Assembly: GCA_027625145.1 (NCBI GenBank)
Contig: JAQBXK010000017.1
Coordinates: forward strand, 1-40,976
Length of the DNA: 40,976 nt
Reading direction: 5' to 3'
Source of the DNA: Pseudomonadota bacterium
GTDB lineage: Bacteria > Pseudomonadota > Alphaproteobacteria > Puniceispirillales > Marisalimonadaceae
The notes beneath the pieces are model-generated. The model was not told where the DNA came from. It saw only the letters and a list, made by a program, of their open reading frames with translations, and made no database searches. Made by a program: the position numbers and the translations under genes. Below, one piece after another: positions 25,579 through 36,515 of the stretch. How positions within the stretch are numbered: the stretch's first letter is position 1; each line of letters starts with the position of its first letter.

Positions 25579-26523
25579 ATGAAATATTTAAGATTGATTC
25601 CATCTGATACAAATTTTAACTTTTTAAAATTTAAAAAAATTGCATTTGTTTTTTCATCTTTAATAATTTTAGGTTCATTATTTAGTCTTTTATTTAATAG
25701 TTTAAATTATGGAATTGATTTTAAAGGGGGAATATTATTAGAGTTAAGAAGTAATAACGTTGCTTTATTTAATATTGATGATTTAAGAAATAAGGTTTCT
25801 TCATTAAATGCTGGAGAAACTTCTATTCAGAAATTTGGAAAAGAAACTGATTTTTTAGTAAGAATTCAAAAACAAGATGGTGATGAAAAACAACAAATTA
25901 AAGTTATAGAGAATTTAAAAAAACTTACAAAAGATAATTATTCTATTAGAAGGTCAGAGTTTGTTGGACCAGTTGTTGGTGAAGAATTAAAAATAGCAGG
26001 TTTGCTTGCTGTTTCTTTAGCAATGTTATCTATTATGTTTTATATATGGTTTAGGTTTGAATGGCAGTTTTCTATAGCTGCTATAATAGCTTTGACACAT
26101 GATGTTTTTTCTACTGTTGGTCTTTTTTCTTTACTTCAACTAGAGTTTAATTTAGCTACGATCGCTGCTATTTTAACAACAGCTGGCTATTCAATTAATG
26201 ATACTGTGGTTATTTTTGATCGTGTAAGAGAAAATTTAAGAAGATATAAGTCAAAAGATCATTATTTTATATATAATAAATCTATAAATGAAACATTATC
26301 TAGAACAGTAATGACATCTGTTACAACTTTAATTGCTTTATTTATCATTTTCTTTTTTGGTGGTGCTGTATTATCTGACTTTTCATTAGCCATGATTTGG
26401 GGAGTTTTTATTGGAACATTTTCTTCAATTTTTGTCGCTGTTTCTTTATTAACTTTTTTTAAAATACATAAAGGTGAAAAAATTAAGGATGAATCTATTG
26501 TTCCTGAATATGAAAGAGATTAA
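25579..26523 (+). CDS. secF: Protein translocase subunit SecF
   Basis: Partner of SecD. The 314 residues have an N-terminal helix, YGIDFKGGILLELR, a small periplasmic domain, VGPVVGEELKIAGLLAV, and the helix pair with TTAGYSINDTVVIFDRVREN. The last gene of the yajC-secD-secF unit, it converges on trmFO across 16 bases with no convincing hairpin. Confidence 0.97.
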   Translation: MKYLRLIPSDTNFNFLKFKKIAFVFSSLIILGSLFSLLFNSLNYGIDFKGGILLELRSNNVALFNIDDLRNKVSSLNAGETSIQKFGKETDFLVRIQKQDGDEKQQIKVIENLKKLTKDNYSIRRSEFVGPVVGEELKIAGLLAVSLAMLSIMFYIWFRFEWQFSIAAIIALTHDVFSTVGLFSLLQLEFNLATIAAILTTAGYSINDTVVIFDRVRENLRRYKSKDHYFIYNKSINETLSRTVMTSVTTLIALFIIFFFGGAVLSDFSLAMIWGVFIGTFSSIFVAVSLLTFFKIHKGEKIKDESIVPEYERD

Positions 26524-26539
26524 TTAAAAATTTTATTTA

Positions 26540-27913
26540 TTAGTTTATCTTTTCATTAATATTTTCTGAGTGCCAATCTTTAAAAGTTTTTAAAGCTCTA
26601 ATTGCTTGTAATTTTTTCTTTTCTCTTCCTTTTATATATTTTTTCTTTTTTTCACTTACTAATTCATCATGGTTTATATCTGGCATAAGTCCAAAATTTA
26701 TATTCATTGGTTGAAATGTTTCTGGATTAGCATTTAATGTTATGTGTTTTAATAATGATCCATGGGCAGATGTTTCAGGTGGCAAATTTAATTTCATGTT
26801 ATTAAAGTCAAATACAGCAACTAATCCAGAAATAAATCCTATAGCAGAAGATTCCACATATCCTTCAACTCCAGTAATTTGACCAGCAAAGATAATATTT
26901 GGTGATGACTTTAAACGTAAATAAGTGTCTAAAATTTTTGGAGAATTTATAAACGTGTTTCTATGAAGACCTCCAAGTCGAGCAAACTCAGATCTTTCTA
27001 AACCTGGAATTAATTTAAACACATCTTTTTGGGCGCCATGTTTCATTTTTGTTTGAAAGCCAACAATGTTATATAAAGATCCAGATAAATTGTCTTGTCT
27101 TAGTTGAACAATTGCGTAAGGTTCTTCTTTTTTATGAGGGTTAGTTAACCCAACTGGCTTCATAGGACCAAACCTTAATGTTTCAGGCCCTCTTCTAACA
27201 ATTTCTTCAATAGGCATGCATCCTTCAAAAAAAGGAGTTTTTTCAAATTCTTTAAATTCCATTTTTGGAGCGGCTATTATAGAATTAATAAATGTATAAT
27301 ACTCATCTTTTGATAAAGGACAGTTTATATAGTCATCTCCTTCACCTTTATCATATCGTGATTGTTTCCAAGCTATTTTCATGTTTATGCTATCTTTATA
27401 AACTATTGGTGCTATGGCATCATAAAAAGCCAAAGATTTTTCTTCAGTTTTATTTTTAATAAATTCGGTTAATTTATTTGAGGTTAGAGGTCCAGTAGCA
27501 ACTATAACTAATTCGTCATTAAATCTATCTAATGATTGAATTTCTTCATTTATTATAGTTATATTTTCATTTTTAGTGATTTCATTATGTACATTTTTTG
27601 CAAAGCCTTCTCTATCTACTGCCAAAGCTGATCCTGCAGGTACTTTATTTAGATCAGCAATTTTCATTATTAAAGAATCTGCTATTCTTAATTCTTCATG
27701 AAGAACACCAACAGCATTATATTCTTTATCATCAGATCTAAAAGAATTTGAACACACTAATTCAGCTAAAAAATTTGTTTTATGAGCTTCTGTTTGAACT
27801 TTTGGTCTCATTTCATATAAATGTACTTTTATTCCAAACTTTGATATTTGATAAGCAGCTTCACAGCCAGCTAAGCCACCACCAATTATATTGATCTTTT
27901 TTAAATTATTCAT
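26540..27913 (-). CDS. trmFO: Folate-dependent tRNA (uracil-54) methyltransferase TrmFO
   Basis: Makes m5U54 in the tRNA T-loop using methylene-tetrahydrofolate and FAD. The 457 residues begin with the FAD motif NIIGGGLAGCEAA and the family signature LAELVCSNSFRSDD. A second conserved block is GCMPIEEIVRRGPETLRFGPMKPVGL, and the C-terminal part has ITGVEGYVESSAIG and NINFGLMPDI. It lies one base downstream of uvrA on the same strand, so the two are probably one transcript. Confidence 0.96.
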   Translation of the reverse strand: MNNLKKINIIGGGLAGCEAAYQISKFGIKVHLYEMRPKVQTEAHKTNFLAELVCSNSFRSDDKEYNAVGVLHEELRIADSLIMKIADLNKVPAGSALAVDREGFAKNVHNEITKNENITIINEEIQSLDRFNDELVIVATGPLTSNKLTEFIKNKTEEKSLAFYDAIAPIVYKDSINMKIAWKQSRYDKGEGDDYINCPLSKDEYYTFINSIIAAPKMEFKEFEKTPFFEGCMPIEEIVRRGPETLRFGPMKPVGLTNPHKKEEPYAIVQLRQDNLSGSLYNIVGFQTKMKHGAQKDVFKLIPGLERSEFARLGGLHRNTFINSPKILDTYLRLKSSPNIIFAGQITGVEGYVESSAIGFISGLVAVFDFNNMKLNLPPETSAHGSLLKHITLNANPETFQPMNINFGLMPDINHDELVSEKKKKYIKGREKKKLQAIRALKTFKDWHSENINEKIN

Positions 27914-27914
27914 A

Positions 27915-30788
27915 TTATTGTTTGTTATTCAGTAATTTTTTTAAAAACATTCCAGTATAACTATTTTTAACTTTAGACACTTCTTCAGGTGTTCCTTGGC
28001 CGACTATAAATCCACCTTTGTCTCCACCTTCTGGGCCTAAATCTATCACATGATCTGCAGTTTTTATAACATCTAAGTTATGTTCAATTACAATCATTGT
28101 ATTTCCATTATCAACTAGTTCTTGTAAGACTTCTAACAATTTTTTAATGTCATGAAAATGTAAACCTGTAGTAGGTTCGTCAAGAATATAAATTGTCCTT
28201 CCAGTTCCTTTTCTAGACAATTCTTTTGCTAGTTTTATTCTTTGTGCCTCACCACCAGATAATGTTGTTGAACGTTGGCCAATTTTGATATAACCAAGAC
28301 CAACTCTTTCTAAAGTTTCTAATTTTTCATTTATTAACGGTACAGCTTTAAATAATTCAGCTCCTTCAGAAACAGTAAGATCTAGTAAGTCTGATATTGA
28401 TTTTTCTTTCCATTTTACTTCTAGTGTTTCTCTATTGTATCTTTTACCTTTACATTGGTCACATTTAACATAAACGTCTGGTAAAAAATGCATTTCAATT
28501 TTTATAACACCATCTCCTTGACATGTTTCACATCTTCCACCTTTTACATTGAAAGAAAAACGTCCAGGCAAATATCCTCTTGCTTTTGCTTCAGGTAGAC
28601 CTGCAAACCAATCTCTAATATGATTAAATGCACCTGTATATGTTGCAGGATTTGATCTTGGTGTTCTTCCTATAGGAGATTGATCAATATCTATTATTTT
28701 ATCAATCTGTGATATTCCACTTATTGATTTGTATGGGGCAGGGATAGCGCTATTACCATTTAATATTTTTGATAAGCTTTTTTGAAGAGTTTGAATTACT
28801 AATGTAGACTTTCCTCCTCCTGACACACCAGTTACGCATGTTAAAATTCCAAGAGGAAAGTCTACATCAATATTTTGAAGGTTATTTCCTGATGCACCTT
28901 TAATAGTAATTTTTTTATTAGGATTAATTTTTCTTCGGTTTTTAGGGATTGGTATATTTTTAATACCAGAAAGATAATTTCCAGTAATACTATCTTTATT
29001 ATTTTTAATTTCTAAAGGTGTTCCTTCAGCTATTACTTTCCCTCCATTAATCCCAGCACCTGGACCAATATCAATCACATGGTCAGCAATAAGTATAGCT
29101 TCTTCATCATGTTCAACAACTATAACTGTATTTCCTAAATCTCTTAGTTTTTGTAATGTATGAAGCAGTCTTTCATTATCTCTTTGATGTAACCCTATAC
29201 TCGGTTCATCTAAGACATACAACACACCAGATAAACCTGATCCAATTTGACTTGCTAGTCTTATTCTTTGACTTTCTCCACCTGAGAGAGTTCCACTATT
29301 TCTAGAAATAGATAAATAAGATAAGCCAACGCTTGTTAAGAATCCAAGTCTGTCATTTATCTCTTTTAAAACTTGTTTAGAAATTGCTAATTCTTGTTCA
29401 TTAAAAATTGAATTTAAATTTAAGAACCAATCTCTTGCATCTTCAATTGTTAACCTTGATACATCAGATATATCTTGTTTATTAATTTTAACAGATAAAG
29501 TTTCTAATTTAAGTCTTTTTCCATTACATTTAAAACAATCTTCATCTGATTGAAATTTACCTAATTCTTCTTTAACCCATTTACTTTCACTTTCTTTTAA
29601 TCTTCTAGAAAGACTTGGGACAATTCCTTCAAATGCTTTGTTAGATTTAAATACTCTTGTTCCATCATTATAAGTTATTTCTATTTTCTCTTCACCTGAG
29701 CCATATAATAATTTTTGTTTAATTTCATTTGAAATTTCAGAAAATTTAGTATCAATATCGAATTTATAATGTCTTCCTAAAGATTCTAAGGTTTGAATAT
29801 ATAATTTACTTGTATTTAATGACCAAGGCGCAATTGCTCCATCACGAAATGTCATGTTTTCGTCTGGTATTATTAATTTTTCATTAAATGCAACAGCATT
29901 GCCTAAGCCATCACAAGCATCACAAGCTCCTGCAGGATTGTTAAAAGAAAATATACGTGGTTCTATTTCATCAATTGTAAATCCACTTTCAGGACATGAA
30001 AAGTTTGATGAATAAATCTCTTTTATATTTGTATCTATATCTAATGTATATAAAAGGCCATCTGATAATTGGAGAGCTATTTCTATAGAATCCGCAAGTC
30101 TTTGAAGTAAGTCTTTGCTTTCTTCTTCGTTTCCTTTTTGTATAACTATTCTATCTACAACAACCTCAATGTCATGCTTTTTATATCTATCAAGAACAGG
30201 CAGTTCTTCAATGTCAAATAATTCATTATTAATTCTTAATCTTTGAAAGCCTTTTTTTCGTAATTCAATAAATTCTTTTCGATATTCACCTTTTCTTCCT
30301 CTTACAATAGGAGCTAATAAATATATTTTAGTTTTTTCTTCTTTTTTAAAAACTTTATCAACCATTTGACTAACTGTTTGACTTTCAATGGGAAGTCCTG
30401 TGAAAGGAGAATATGGTATTCCTACTCTTGCCCATAAGAGTCTCATATAGTCATAAATTTCTGTAACAGTTCCAACAGTAGACCTAGGGTTTTTATTGGT
30501 TGATTTTTGTTCAATAGAAATAGCTGGGGATAATCCTTCTATAGATTCCACATCAGGCTTCTGCATCATTTGTAAAAACTGTCTTGCGTATGCTGATAAA
30601 GATTCTACGTATCTTCTTTGTCCTTCTGCGTAAATAGTATCAAAAGCTAAAGAACTTTTTCCTGAGCCTGAGACACCTGTCATTACAATTAATTTATTTT
30701 TTGGAATGTCAATATCAATATTTTGTAAATTATGTTCTTTTGCACCACGAATTTTTAAGAAGTTATTAGTTTCAGTAGATGACATCAT
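27915..30788 (-). CDS. uvrA: Excinuclease ABC subunit A
   Basis: Damage-recognition ATPase of nucleotide excision repair. The 957 residues have two ABC modules: Walker [11 protein letters not shown] (N-terminal) and [10 protein letters not shown] (C-terminal), with signatures [12 protein letters not shown] and [12 protein letters not shown]. The C-terminal zinc finger is intact (CETCQG, CDQCKG). In the insertion-domain finger the first pair is CPESG, so only one of the usual two cysteines remains, a form I recall from other alphaproteobacterial UvrA proteins. It is divergent from ssb across 155 bases and precedes trmFO. Confidence 0.97.
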   Translation of the reverse strand: MMSSTETNNFLKIRGAKEHNLQNIDIDIPKNKLIVMTGVSGSGKSSLAFDTIYAEGQRRYVESLSAYARQFLQMMQKPDVESIEGLSPAISIEQKSTNKNPRSTVGTVTEIYDYMRLLWARVGIPYSPFTGLPIESQTVSQMVDKVFKKEEKTKIYLLAPIVRGRKGEYRKEFIELRKKGFQRLRINNELFDIEELPVLDRYKKHDIEVVVDRIVIQKGNEEESKDLLQRLADSIEIALQLSDGLLYTLDIDTNIKEIYSSNFSCPESGFTIDEIEPRIFSFNNPAGACDACDGLGNAVAFNEKLIIPDENMTFRDGAIAPWSLNTSKLYIQTLESLGRHYKFDIDTKFSEISNEIKQKLLYGSGEEKIEITYNDGTRVFKSNKAFEGIVPSLSRRLKESESKWVKEELGKFQSDEDCFKCNGKRLKLETLSVKINKQDISDVSRLTIEDARDWFLNLNSIFNEQELAISKQVLKEINDRLGFLTSVGLSYLSISRNSGTLSGGESQRIRLASQIGSGLSGVLYVLDEPSIGLHQRDNERLLHTLQKLRDLGNTVIVVEHDEEAILIADHVIDIGPGAGINGGKVIAEGTPLEIKNNKDSITGNYLSGIKNIPIPKNRRKINPNKKITIKGASGNNLQNIDVDFPLGILTCVTGVSGGGKSTLVIQTLQKSLSKILNGNSAIPAPYKSISGISQIDKIIDIDQSPIGRTPRSNPATYTGAFNHIRDWFAGLPEAKARGYLPGRFSFNVKGGRCETCQGDGVIKIEMHFLPDVYVKCDQCKGKRYNRETLEVKWKEKSISDLLDLTVSEGAELFKAVPLINEKLETLERVGLGYIKIGQRSTTLSGGEAQRIKLAKELSRKGTGRTIYILDEPTTGLHFHDIKKLLEVLQELVDNGNTMIVIEHNLDVIKTADHVIDLGPEGGDKGGFIVGQGTPEEVSKVKNSYTGMFLKKLLNNKQ

Positions 30789-30943
30789 TTAATTTCAATC
30801 TTTATAAAAACTGTTGTTTAATTATACTTTTAGTTAACTTTGATACTTTAAATGTCAATCAAAAAGATTAAATTTTTGTTTTTTTTAATCAGATACTGTT
30901 CTATACATAGTTAATAGTTTTTATTTTATAAATGGAGTTTAAA
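30789..30943. promoter_or_regulatory. Divergent uvrA/ssb promoter region
   Basis: This spacer must drive uvrA-trmFO leftwards and ssb rightwards. It contains an inverted repeat GATTAAA (30866-30872) / TTTAATC (30884-30890). GTTC (30898-30901) followed by GTTA (30910-30913) resembles, but does not match, the alphaproteobacterial LexA box GTTC-N7-GTTC: the spacing is 8 and the last base differs. GGAG at 30934-30937 is the ssb ribosome-binding site. Confidence 0.35.
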
Positions 30944-31423
30944 ATGAGTGGTAGCGTTAACAAAGTTACTTTGGTTGGAAATTTAGGACGTGACCCTGAA
31001 ATTAGTGCTATGCAAAATGGTGACAAAGTCGTCAAACTTAGTATAGCAACTTCAGATAGATGGAAAGATAAGGTTACAGGTGAGCAAAGAGAGAGAACTG
31101 AATGGCATAGAGTAGTAATTTTCAATGATGCATTAGGAAGAATTGCTGAACAAATTTTAAAAAAAGGTAGTACTGTATATATTGAAGGTCAGCTTCAAAC
31201 ATCAAAGTACACCGATCAACAATCTGGCCAAGAAAAATACTCAACTCAAGTTGTTCTTCAAAGGTTTAAAGGTGAATTAACATTATTAAGCTCAAGAAAT
31301 GAAACTTCTATGAATAGTCAAAATGAAACTAATGCAATTGACCAAAATAATTTTGAGCAACCTAATCAAAATCAAGTTTCTAGTAACATTGCTAGTGACT
31401 TAGATGATGAAATACCTTTTTAA
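30944..31423 (+). CDS. ssb: Single-stranded DNA-binding protein
   Basis: Replication and repair protein. I choose ATG 30944 (MSGSVNKVTLVGNLGRDPE), six bases after GGAG; the ATG at 30932 overlaps that ribosome-binding site. The OB-fold covers about residues 1-110, with RTEWHRVVIF and VYIEGQLQTSKYTDQ. A Gln/Asn-rich linker leads to the acidic tip DLDDEIPF, which binds partner proteins. The uvrA/ssb-gyrA-coaD neighbourhood is conserved in Alphaproteobacteria. Confidence 0.96.
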   Translation: MSGSVNKVTLVGNLGRDPEISAMQNGDKVVKLSIATSDRWKDKVTGEQRERTEWHRVVIFNDALGRIAEQILKKGSTVYIEGQLQTSKYTDQQSGQEKYSTQVVLQRFKGELTLLSSRNETSMNSQNETNAIDQNNFEQPNQNQVSSNIASDLDDEIPF

Positions 31424-31448
31424 ATAAAAATTAGTTTAATATTAATAA

Positions 31449-31490
31449 TACATATTGTGATATGTAGTATAAAACTATACATTATATAGT
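31449..31490. repeat. Two tandem hairpins in the gyrA leader
   Basis: TACATAT-TGTG-ATATGTA (31449-31466) and ACTATA-CATTA-TATAGT (31474-31490) are perfect inverted repeats in the 114 bases between ssb and gyrA. The region between them offers an alternative pairing, GTATA with TATAC, so mutually exclusive folds are possible. They could end ssb transcription, or regulate gyrA. Confidence 0.4.
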
Positions 31491-31537
31491 GTTATATATA
31501 TTTTATCTGTTTGTAACTTTTTTGTTTGGAGTCTCTT

Positions 31538-34147
31538 TTGACAGAAGAAAATAATGATAAGCCTATTAATCATTCAATAATTTCCATTACTGATGAAATG
31601 AAAAAATCTTACTTAGATTATGCCATGAGTGTGATTGTTTCACGAGCTCTTCCTGATGTAAGAGACGGCCTTAAACCTGTCCATAGAAGAATACTTTATG
31701 CAATGATAGAAGGCGGATATGATTGGTCTAAAGCCTATAGAAAGTCAGCAAGAGTAGTTGGTGATGTTATGGGTAATTATCATCCTCATGGTGATACCGC
31801 TATATACGATGCTATGGTTAGAATGGCGCAAGATTTTTCTATGAGATTAATGCTAGTTGATGGTCAAGGTAACTTTGGTTCAGTAGATGGAGACCCTCCA
31901 GCTGCAATGCGATATACAGAGTCTCGTTTAGCTAAATCTTCTGAGAACTTGTTAAGAGATATAGATAAGGATACTGTTGATTTTATTCCTAATTATGATG
32001 AATCTCAGTCAGAGCCTTCAGTTTTACCTGCAGAATTCCCTAATATGTTAGTTAATGGAGCTAGTGGAATTGCAGTTGGTATGGCTACTAACATACCACC
32101 TCATAATCCGGGGGAAGTAATTCGTTCTTGTAAGGCTTTAATAGATAATCCTGATTTAAGTTTGGAAGAATTAATGGAAATTATTCCAGGGCCAGATTTT
32201 CCTACTTCAGCTTTAATAATGGGAAGGTCTGGTATAAGAGAAGCGTTTAGAACTGGAAGAGGTAGTGTAATTATGCGTTCAAGAGCTGAGATTGTTCAAA
32301 TGGGCAAAAACTCTGAACGTGAAATGATAGTTATTACAGAGATACCGTTTCAAGTAAATAAAGCTCTTGTTTTAGAAAGATTAGGTGAACTGGTAAGAGA
32401 TAAGACTATTGAAGGAATCTCTGATTTACGTGATGAATCTGACAGAAATGGTATGAGAATGGTCATAGAAATTAAAAGAGATTTTCAAGCAGATGTTGTT
32501 TTAAATCAACTTTGGCGTCATACAAGGTTACAAACTAGTTTTCCAGTGAATATGCTTGCTTTAGATAATGGAAGACCAAAGCAAATGGGGTTAATTGAAA
32601 TCCTAAAAGCATTTATTGAGTTTCGTTTTGAAATAGTAGTAAGAAGAACAAAATTTCTTCTTAATAAATCAAGAAATAGAGCTCATATCTTAGCTGGGTT
32701 AATGGTAGCAATTACTAGTATTGATGAAATTATAGACTTAATAAAATCTTCATCAGACCCTGAGTCTGCTCGTAAATTATTATGTTCAAAGTCATGGCCT
32801 GCAAAAGAAGTTGAGAGATTTATTAAGCTAATAGATGACCCTAATCACCTTATAGTAGATGATCATTATTTCTTCTCTGAAATTCAGGCCAAAGCTATTT
32901 TAGAACTTAGGCTTCAAAGACTTACTGGTATGGAAAGAAGTAAGTTAGAGAAAGAAACAAACGAGTTGTCAGAGTTAATTAATGAATATTTAATTATATT
33001 ATCTGATAAAACAAAACTTACAGATTTAATACAATCTGAACTCAGCGAAGTTTTAACAAGATTAGATGACCCTAGAAGAACTGAAATCAACGACAGTGCG
33101 GTTGATCAAGATGATGAAGATCTAATACAAAAAGAAGATATGGTTGTTACTGTTAGTCATAGGGGATATATTAAAAGAGTTTCTTTATCAACCTATCGTG
33201 CTCAAAGGAGAGGCGGTAAAGGTAGAGCTGGAATGAAGATGAGAGATGAAGATACAGTTACTTCATTGTTCGTAATAAACACTCATACTCCAATTTTGTT
33301 TTTTACTTCTTCTGGAGTTGTATACCAATTAAAATGCTATAAATTACCAGAATCTGCTCCCCAAGCTTTGGGTAAGCCTATGATAAACTTATTGCCTATT
33401 AATCAAGATGAAAAAATACATACAATAATGCCAATGCCTGAAAATGAGGATTCATGGAAAAATCTTCAAATTATATTTGCTACTAAAAATGGAAATATAA
33501 GACGTAATCAATTAAGTGATTTTACTAATATTAGACAAAATGGTAAAATTGCAATGAAGTTAAATGAAAATGATGAGCTTGTATCAGTTATTACATGTGG
33601 TGCTACAGATAACATTTTGTTAGCCACTAAACTTGGGAAAGCTATTAGATTTGACGTTAATGATGTTCGTGTTTTTGTAGGTAGAGATTCATCTGGTGTT
33701 AGAGGTATAAGATTAAAACCAAATGATTTTGTTGTTTCCATGTCATTAATACCTAATCTAGAAAAAAGATATATTTTGTCAGTTACTGAAAATGGTTTTG
33801 GCAAAAGAACTTCTATTGAAGACTACAGAATGACAAATAGAGGTGGACAAGGCGTTGCTAATATTGAGTGCTCAACCAGAAACGGACCTGTGGTTTCTTC
33901 TTATGTTGTATCCGAAGATGATCAAATAATGTTGGTAACCAACTCAGGGAAATTAATAAGAATACGTGTTAATGGTGGTGAAGGTAATACTATTAGGGTA
34001 GCAGGAAGAAATACCCAAGGAGTTAGGTTGTTTGATGTTGATGATGGCGAAAAAGTTGTTTCTGTTGCACTTTTAACAGACAATGATGAAGATGAAGATG
34101 AAGATGATGTTGATGATCAAATTATAGATGATAATCAAGAAAATTAA
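31538..34147 (+). CDS. gyrA: DNA gyrase subunit A
   Basis: Breakage-reunion subunit of gyrase. I place the start at TTG 31538, six bases after GGAG (31528-31531); the in-frame TTG at 31526 overlaps that site. Of about 870 residues, the N-terminal part has [28 protein letters not shown], the quinolone-pocket segment [17 protein letters not shown], and AAMRYTESR with the catalytic tyrosine. The C-terminal beta-pinwheel carries the GyrA box QRRGGKGR, which separates gyrase from topoisomerase IV. It ends in a long Asp/Glu tail. coaD follows 16 bases later. Confidence 0.97.
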   Translation: MTEENNDKPINHSIISITDEMKKSYLDYAMSVIVSRALPDVRDGLKPVHRRILYAMIEGGYDWSKAYRKSARVVGDVMGNYHPHGDTAIYDAMVRMAQDFSMRLMLVDGQGNFGSVDGDPPAAMRYTESRLAKSSENLLRDIDKDTVDFIPNYDESQSEPSVLPAEFPNMLVNGASGIAVGMATNIPPHNPGEVIRSCKALIDNPDLSLEELMEIIPGPDFPTSALIMGRSGIREAFRTGRGSVIMRSRAEIVQMGKNSEREMIVITEIPFQVNKALVLERLGELVRDKTIEGISDLRDESDRNGMRMVIEIKRDFQADVVLNQLWRHTRLQTSFPVNMLALDNGRPKQMGLIEILKAFIEFRFEIVVRRTKFLLNKSRNRAHILAGLMVAITSIDEIIDLIKSSSDPESARKLLCSKSWPAKEVERFIKLIDDPNHLIVDDHYFFSEIQAKAILELRLQRLTGMERSKLEKETNELSELINEYLIILSDKTKLTDLIQSELSEVLTRLDDPRRTEINDSAVDQDDEDLIQKEDMVVTVSHRGYIKRVSLSTYRAQRRGGKGRAGMKMRDEDTVTSLFVINTHTPILFFTSSGVVYQLKCYKLPESAPQALGKPMINLLPINQDEKIHTIMPMPENEDSWKNLQIIFATKNGNIRRNQLSDFTNIRQNGKIAMKLNENDELVSVITCGATDNILLATKLGKAIRFDVNDVRVFVGRDSSGVRGIRLKPNDFVVSMSLIPNLEKRYILSVTENGFGKRTSIEDYRMTNRGGQGVANIECSTRNGPVVSSYVVSEDDQIMLVTNSGKLIRIRVNGGEGNTIRVAGRNTQGVRLFDVDDGEKVVSVALLTDNDEDEDEDDVDDQIIDDNQEN

Positions 34148-34163
34148 TAATTAGAGATATTAT

Positions 34164-34667
34164 ATGAAAAGAATTGCCTTATATCCTGGTACATTTGATC
34201 CTATAACTAATGGTCACTTAGATATTATACATAGAGCAAGTTCTTTATGTGATTTATTAATTGTCGGAGTTGCTAAAAATATTGGAAAGTCACCTTTTTT
34301 TGATATTGAAGAAAGAAAACAGCTAATTGTAGATGCTTTAGACTTTAAACACTCAAATAGTGATAGAAAGCTGGGAATGATAGAAGTTAAAACTTTTGAT
34401 AGTTTGCTTATTAACTTTGCAAGATCAAATTCAGTGACTATGATTGTTAGAGGATTACGTGCTGTTTCAGATTTTGATTATGAGTTTCAAATGGCTGGAA
34501 TGAACGCAAGATTAGCTAGCGATATTGAAACTGTTTTTTTAACTTCTTCTGAAACCAATCAATTTGTTGCGTCACGTTTTGTCAAAGAAATTGCTTTGTT
34601 AGGTGGAGATATTAGTACATTTGTTCCTTTAAATGTAACTGAAGCAATTGAAAAAAAAATAAATTAA
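34164..34667 (+). CDS. coaD: Phosphopantetheine adenylyltransferase
   Basis: Penultimate step of coenzyme A synthesis. The 167 residues have the nucleotidyltransferase motif YPGTFDPITNGHLDII, MIVRGLRAVSDFDYE, and SRFVKEIALLGGDIS near the C-terminus. Downstream position to gyrA is usual in Alphaproteobacteria. Confidence 0.96.
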   Translation: MKRIALYPGTFDPITNGHLDIIHRASSLCDLLIVGVAKNIGKSPFFDIEERKQLIVDALDFKHSNSDRKLGMIEVKTFDSLLINFARSNSVTMIVRGLRAVSDFDYEFQMAGMNARLASDIETVFLTSSETNQFVASRFVKEIALLGGDISTFVPLNVTEAIEKKIN

Positions 34668-34737
34668 AAAAAATATTAAATAATGAACTTAAAACTTGAT
34701 TATAAGAGTATTTTCCAATAGTTTCATTTTTGTCTTA

Positions 34738-34813
34738 GGGCGCGTAGCTCAGTTGGTAGAGCAATTGACTTTTAATCAATGGGTCGTGGGTTCGAATCCC
34801 GCCGCGCTCACCA
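34738..34813 (+). tRNA. tRNA-Lys (anticodon UUU)
   Basis: The cloverleaf is complete: acceptor GGGCGCG/CGCGCTC (one G-T pair), discriminator A, encoded CCA at 34811-34813. The anticodon stem is ATTGA/TCAAT around loop CTTTTAA, giving TTT. The T arm contains TTCGAATC. By family knowledge, tRNA-Lys(UUU) is a substrate of SelU and of TrmFO, both encoded in this window. Confidence 0.97.
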
Positions 34814-34860
34814 CTTTTCTTTTATTTAATATTTTATGTTTTAAAAAAGTTAGTGGTGAG
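34807..34860. repeat. Inverted repeat pairing the tRNA-Lys 3' end with downstream sequence
   Basis: CTCACCACT (34807-34815), which includes the tRNA 3' end and CCA, is exactly complementary to AGTGGTGAG (34852-34860). ACTTTT and AAAAGT just inside can extend the pairing with a small bulge. It could terminate or delay 3' processing of the tRNA precursor. Confidence 0.4.
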
Positions 34861-35014
34861 ATTTGCCTTTAATATTAATTATTACATAATTGTTTTTTCT
34901 TTATATTATGATTTGTCTTTATTGCTTCTATTTTAGAAATAAATAATTTCCTATTTGTATATAATTAAAATTTATTTTATATTTTTATAAACAAGTATAT
35001 TTTAGGGGGATAAA

Positions 35015-36505
35015 ATGTCTTTTAAATTCAAAGAAAAATATGGAAACTACATAAATGGTAAATTTGTTGATCCTGTTGATGGTAAGTTTTTTGATAATAT
35101 AACGCCAATTAATGGAAAAGTTTTATGTAAAATTGCCCGATCAAATGAAGCTGATATTAATAAAGCATTAGACGCCGCTCATGCTGCAAAGGATTCATGG
35201 GGCAAAACAAGTGTTACAGAAAGATCTGTTATTCTTAATAAAATTGCTCAAGTAATAGAAGATAATTTGCCTATGTTAGCTGAAGCTGAAACTTGGGATA
35301 ATGGAAAAGGTATTAGAGAAACAACTGCTGCTGATCTGCCTCTTGGAATTGATCATTTCAGATATTTTGCTGGAGTAATTAGAGCTCAAGAAGGATCAGT
35401 TGCGGAGATTGACAATGATACTGTTTCCTATTTAATTCAAGAACCTCTTGGTGTAGTTGGGCAAATTATTCCTTGGAATTTTCCTCTTCTTATGGCTATT
35501 TGGAAATTAGCTCCAGCTTTAGCAACTGGTAACTGCGTTGTCTTAAAGCCGGCTGAGCAAACTCCAGCATCAATAATGGTGCTTATGGAATTAATTGGTC
35601 ACTTGTTGCCACCTGGTGTCTTAAATGTTGTCAATGGCTATGGTTTAGAAGCTGGAAAACCTCTTGCATCAAGTACAAGAATTGCAAAAATTGCTTTTAC
35701 TGGTGAAACAACTACCGGTAGAATGATTATGCAATACGCAAGTCAAAATTTAATTCCTAGTACATTAGAGCTTGGTGGAAAGTCTCCTAATATATTTTTT
35801 AAGGATGTTTGTGATGCTGATGATGAATTCTTTGATAAAGCAATTGAAGGCTTTGTAATGTTTGCGTTAAACCAGGGTGAAGTATGTACTTGCCCTAGTA
35901 GAGCTATTATTCATGAAGATATTTATGATAAATTTATGGAGCGTGCATTAAAGAGAACTGCTGCTATTATACAAGGTGATCCTTTAGACCCTAATACAAT
36001 GATTGGTGCAATGGCATCAAGTGAACAATATGAAAAAGTTAAATCATATCTAGATATAGGTAAAAAAGAAGGTGCAGAAGTTCTTATTGGCGGTGAAGTA
36101 GCTGAAATGCCTGGAGACTTGGCTGGTGGTTACTATATAAAGCCTACAATTTTTAAAGGTCATAATAAGATGAGAATCTTTCAAGAAGAGATTTTTGGTC
36201 CTGTTGTTTCGGTTTGCACTTTTAAAACTGATGAGGAAGCTTTAGAAATTGCAAATGATACTCTTTATGGCCTTGGTGCAGGTGTATGGAGCAGAAATGT
36301 AAATACATGCTATCGATTTGGACGTGCTATTAAAGCTGGAAGAGTATGGACAAATTGTTTTCACGCTTATCCTGCTCATGCAGCTTTCGGCGGATATAAA
36401 CAATCCGGTATAGGACGTGAGAATCATTTAATGATGTTAAATCATTACCAACAAACTAAAAACTTACTTGTTAGTTACAGTCCCAACAAATTAGGTTTTT
36501 TCTAA
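35015..36505 (+). CDS. aldB: NAD(P)+-dependent aldehyde dehydrogenase, AldB/ExaC type
   Basis: Oxidises short-chain aldehydes such as acetaldehyde to acids. The 496 residues have the cofactor/active-site motifs [16 protein letters not shown] (Glu252 general base) and [12 protein letters not shown] (Cys291 nucleophile). The spacing and the C-terminal [18 protein letters not shown] and [12 protein letters not shown] match AldB/ExaC, not the larger ALDH families, as I recall them. AGGGGGA precedes the ATG; a TATAAT lies at 34960-34965. It is followed by a terminator and then DUF779, a common partner of this enzyme. Confidence 0.92.
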   Translation: MSFKFKEKYGNYINGKFVDPVDGKFFDNITPINGKVLCKIARSNEADINKALDAAHAAKDSWGKTSVTERSVILNKIAQVIEDNLPMLAEAETWDNGKGIRETTAADLPLGIDHFRYFAGVIRAQEGSVAEIDNDTVSYLIQEPLGVVGQIIPWNFPLLMAIWKLAPALATGNCVVLKPAEQTPASIMVLMELIGHLLPPGVLNVVNGYGLEAGKPLASSTRIAKIAFTGETTTGRMIMQYASQNLIPSTLELGGKSPNIFFKDVCDADDEFFDKAIEGFVMFALNQGEVCTCPSRAIIHEDIYDKFMERALKRTAAIIQGDPLDPNTMIGAMASSEQYEKVKSYLDIGKKEGAEVLIGGEVAEMPGDLAGGYYIKPTIFKGHNKMRIFQEEIFGPVVSVCTFKTDEEALEIANDTLYGLGAGVWSRNVNTCYRFGRAIKAGRVWTNCFHAYPAHAAFGGYKQSGIGRENHLMMLNHYQQTKNLLVSYSPNKLGFF

Positions 36506-36515
36506 TTAAATTATA

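Noticed and set aside
27915-30788. Broken zinc finger in UvrA (CPESG) as a sign of decay
   Set aside because: I recall the same loss in other alphaproteobacterial UvrA proteins, and all ATPase motifs are intact.
31538-34147. Thr in the GyrA quinolone pocket ([10 protein letters not shown]) as acquired resistance
   Set aside because: Threonine at this position is natural in several lineages; no resistance can be claimed from this residue.
36242-36427. Small antisense frame within the aldehyde dehydrogenase gene
   Set aside because: It is opposite highly conserved AldB sequence and has no independent support.
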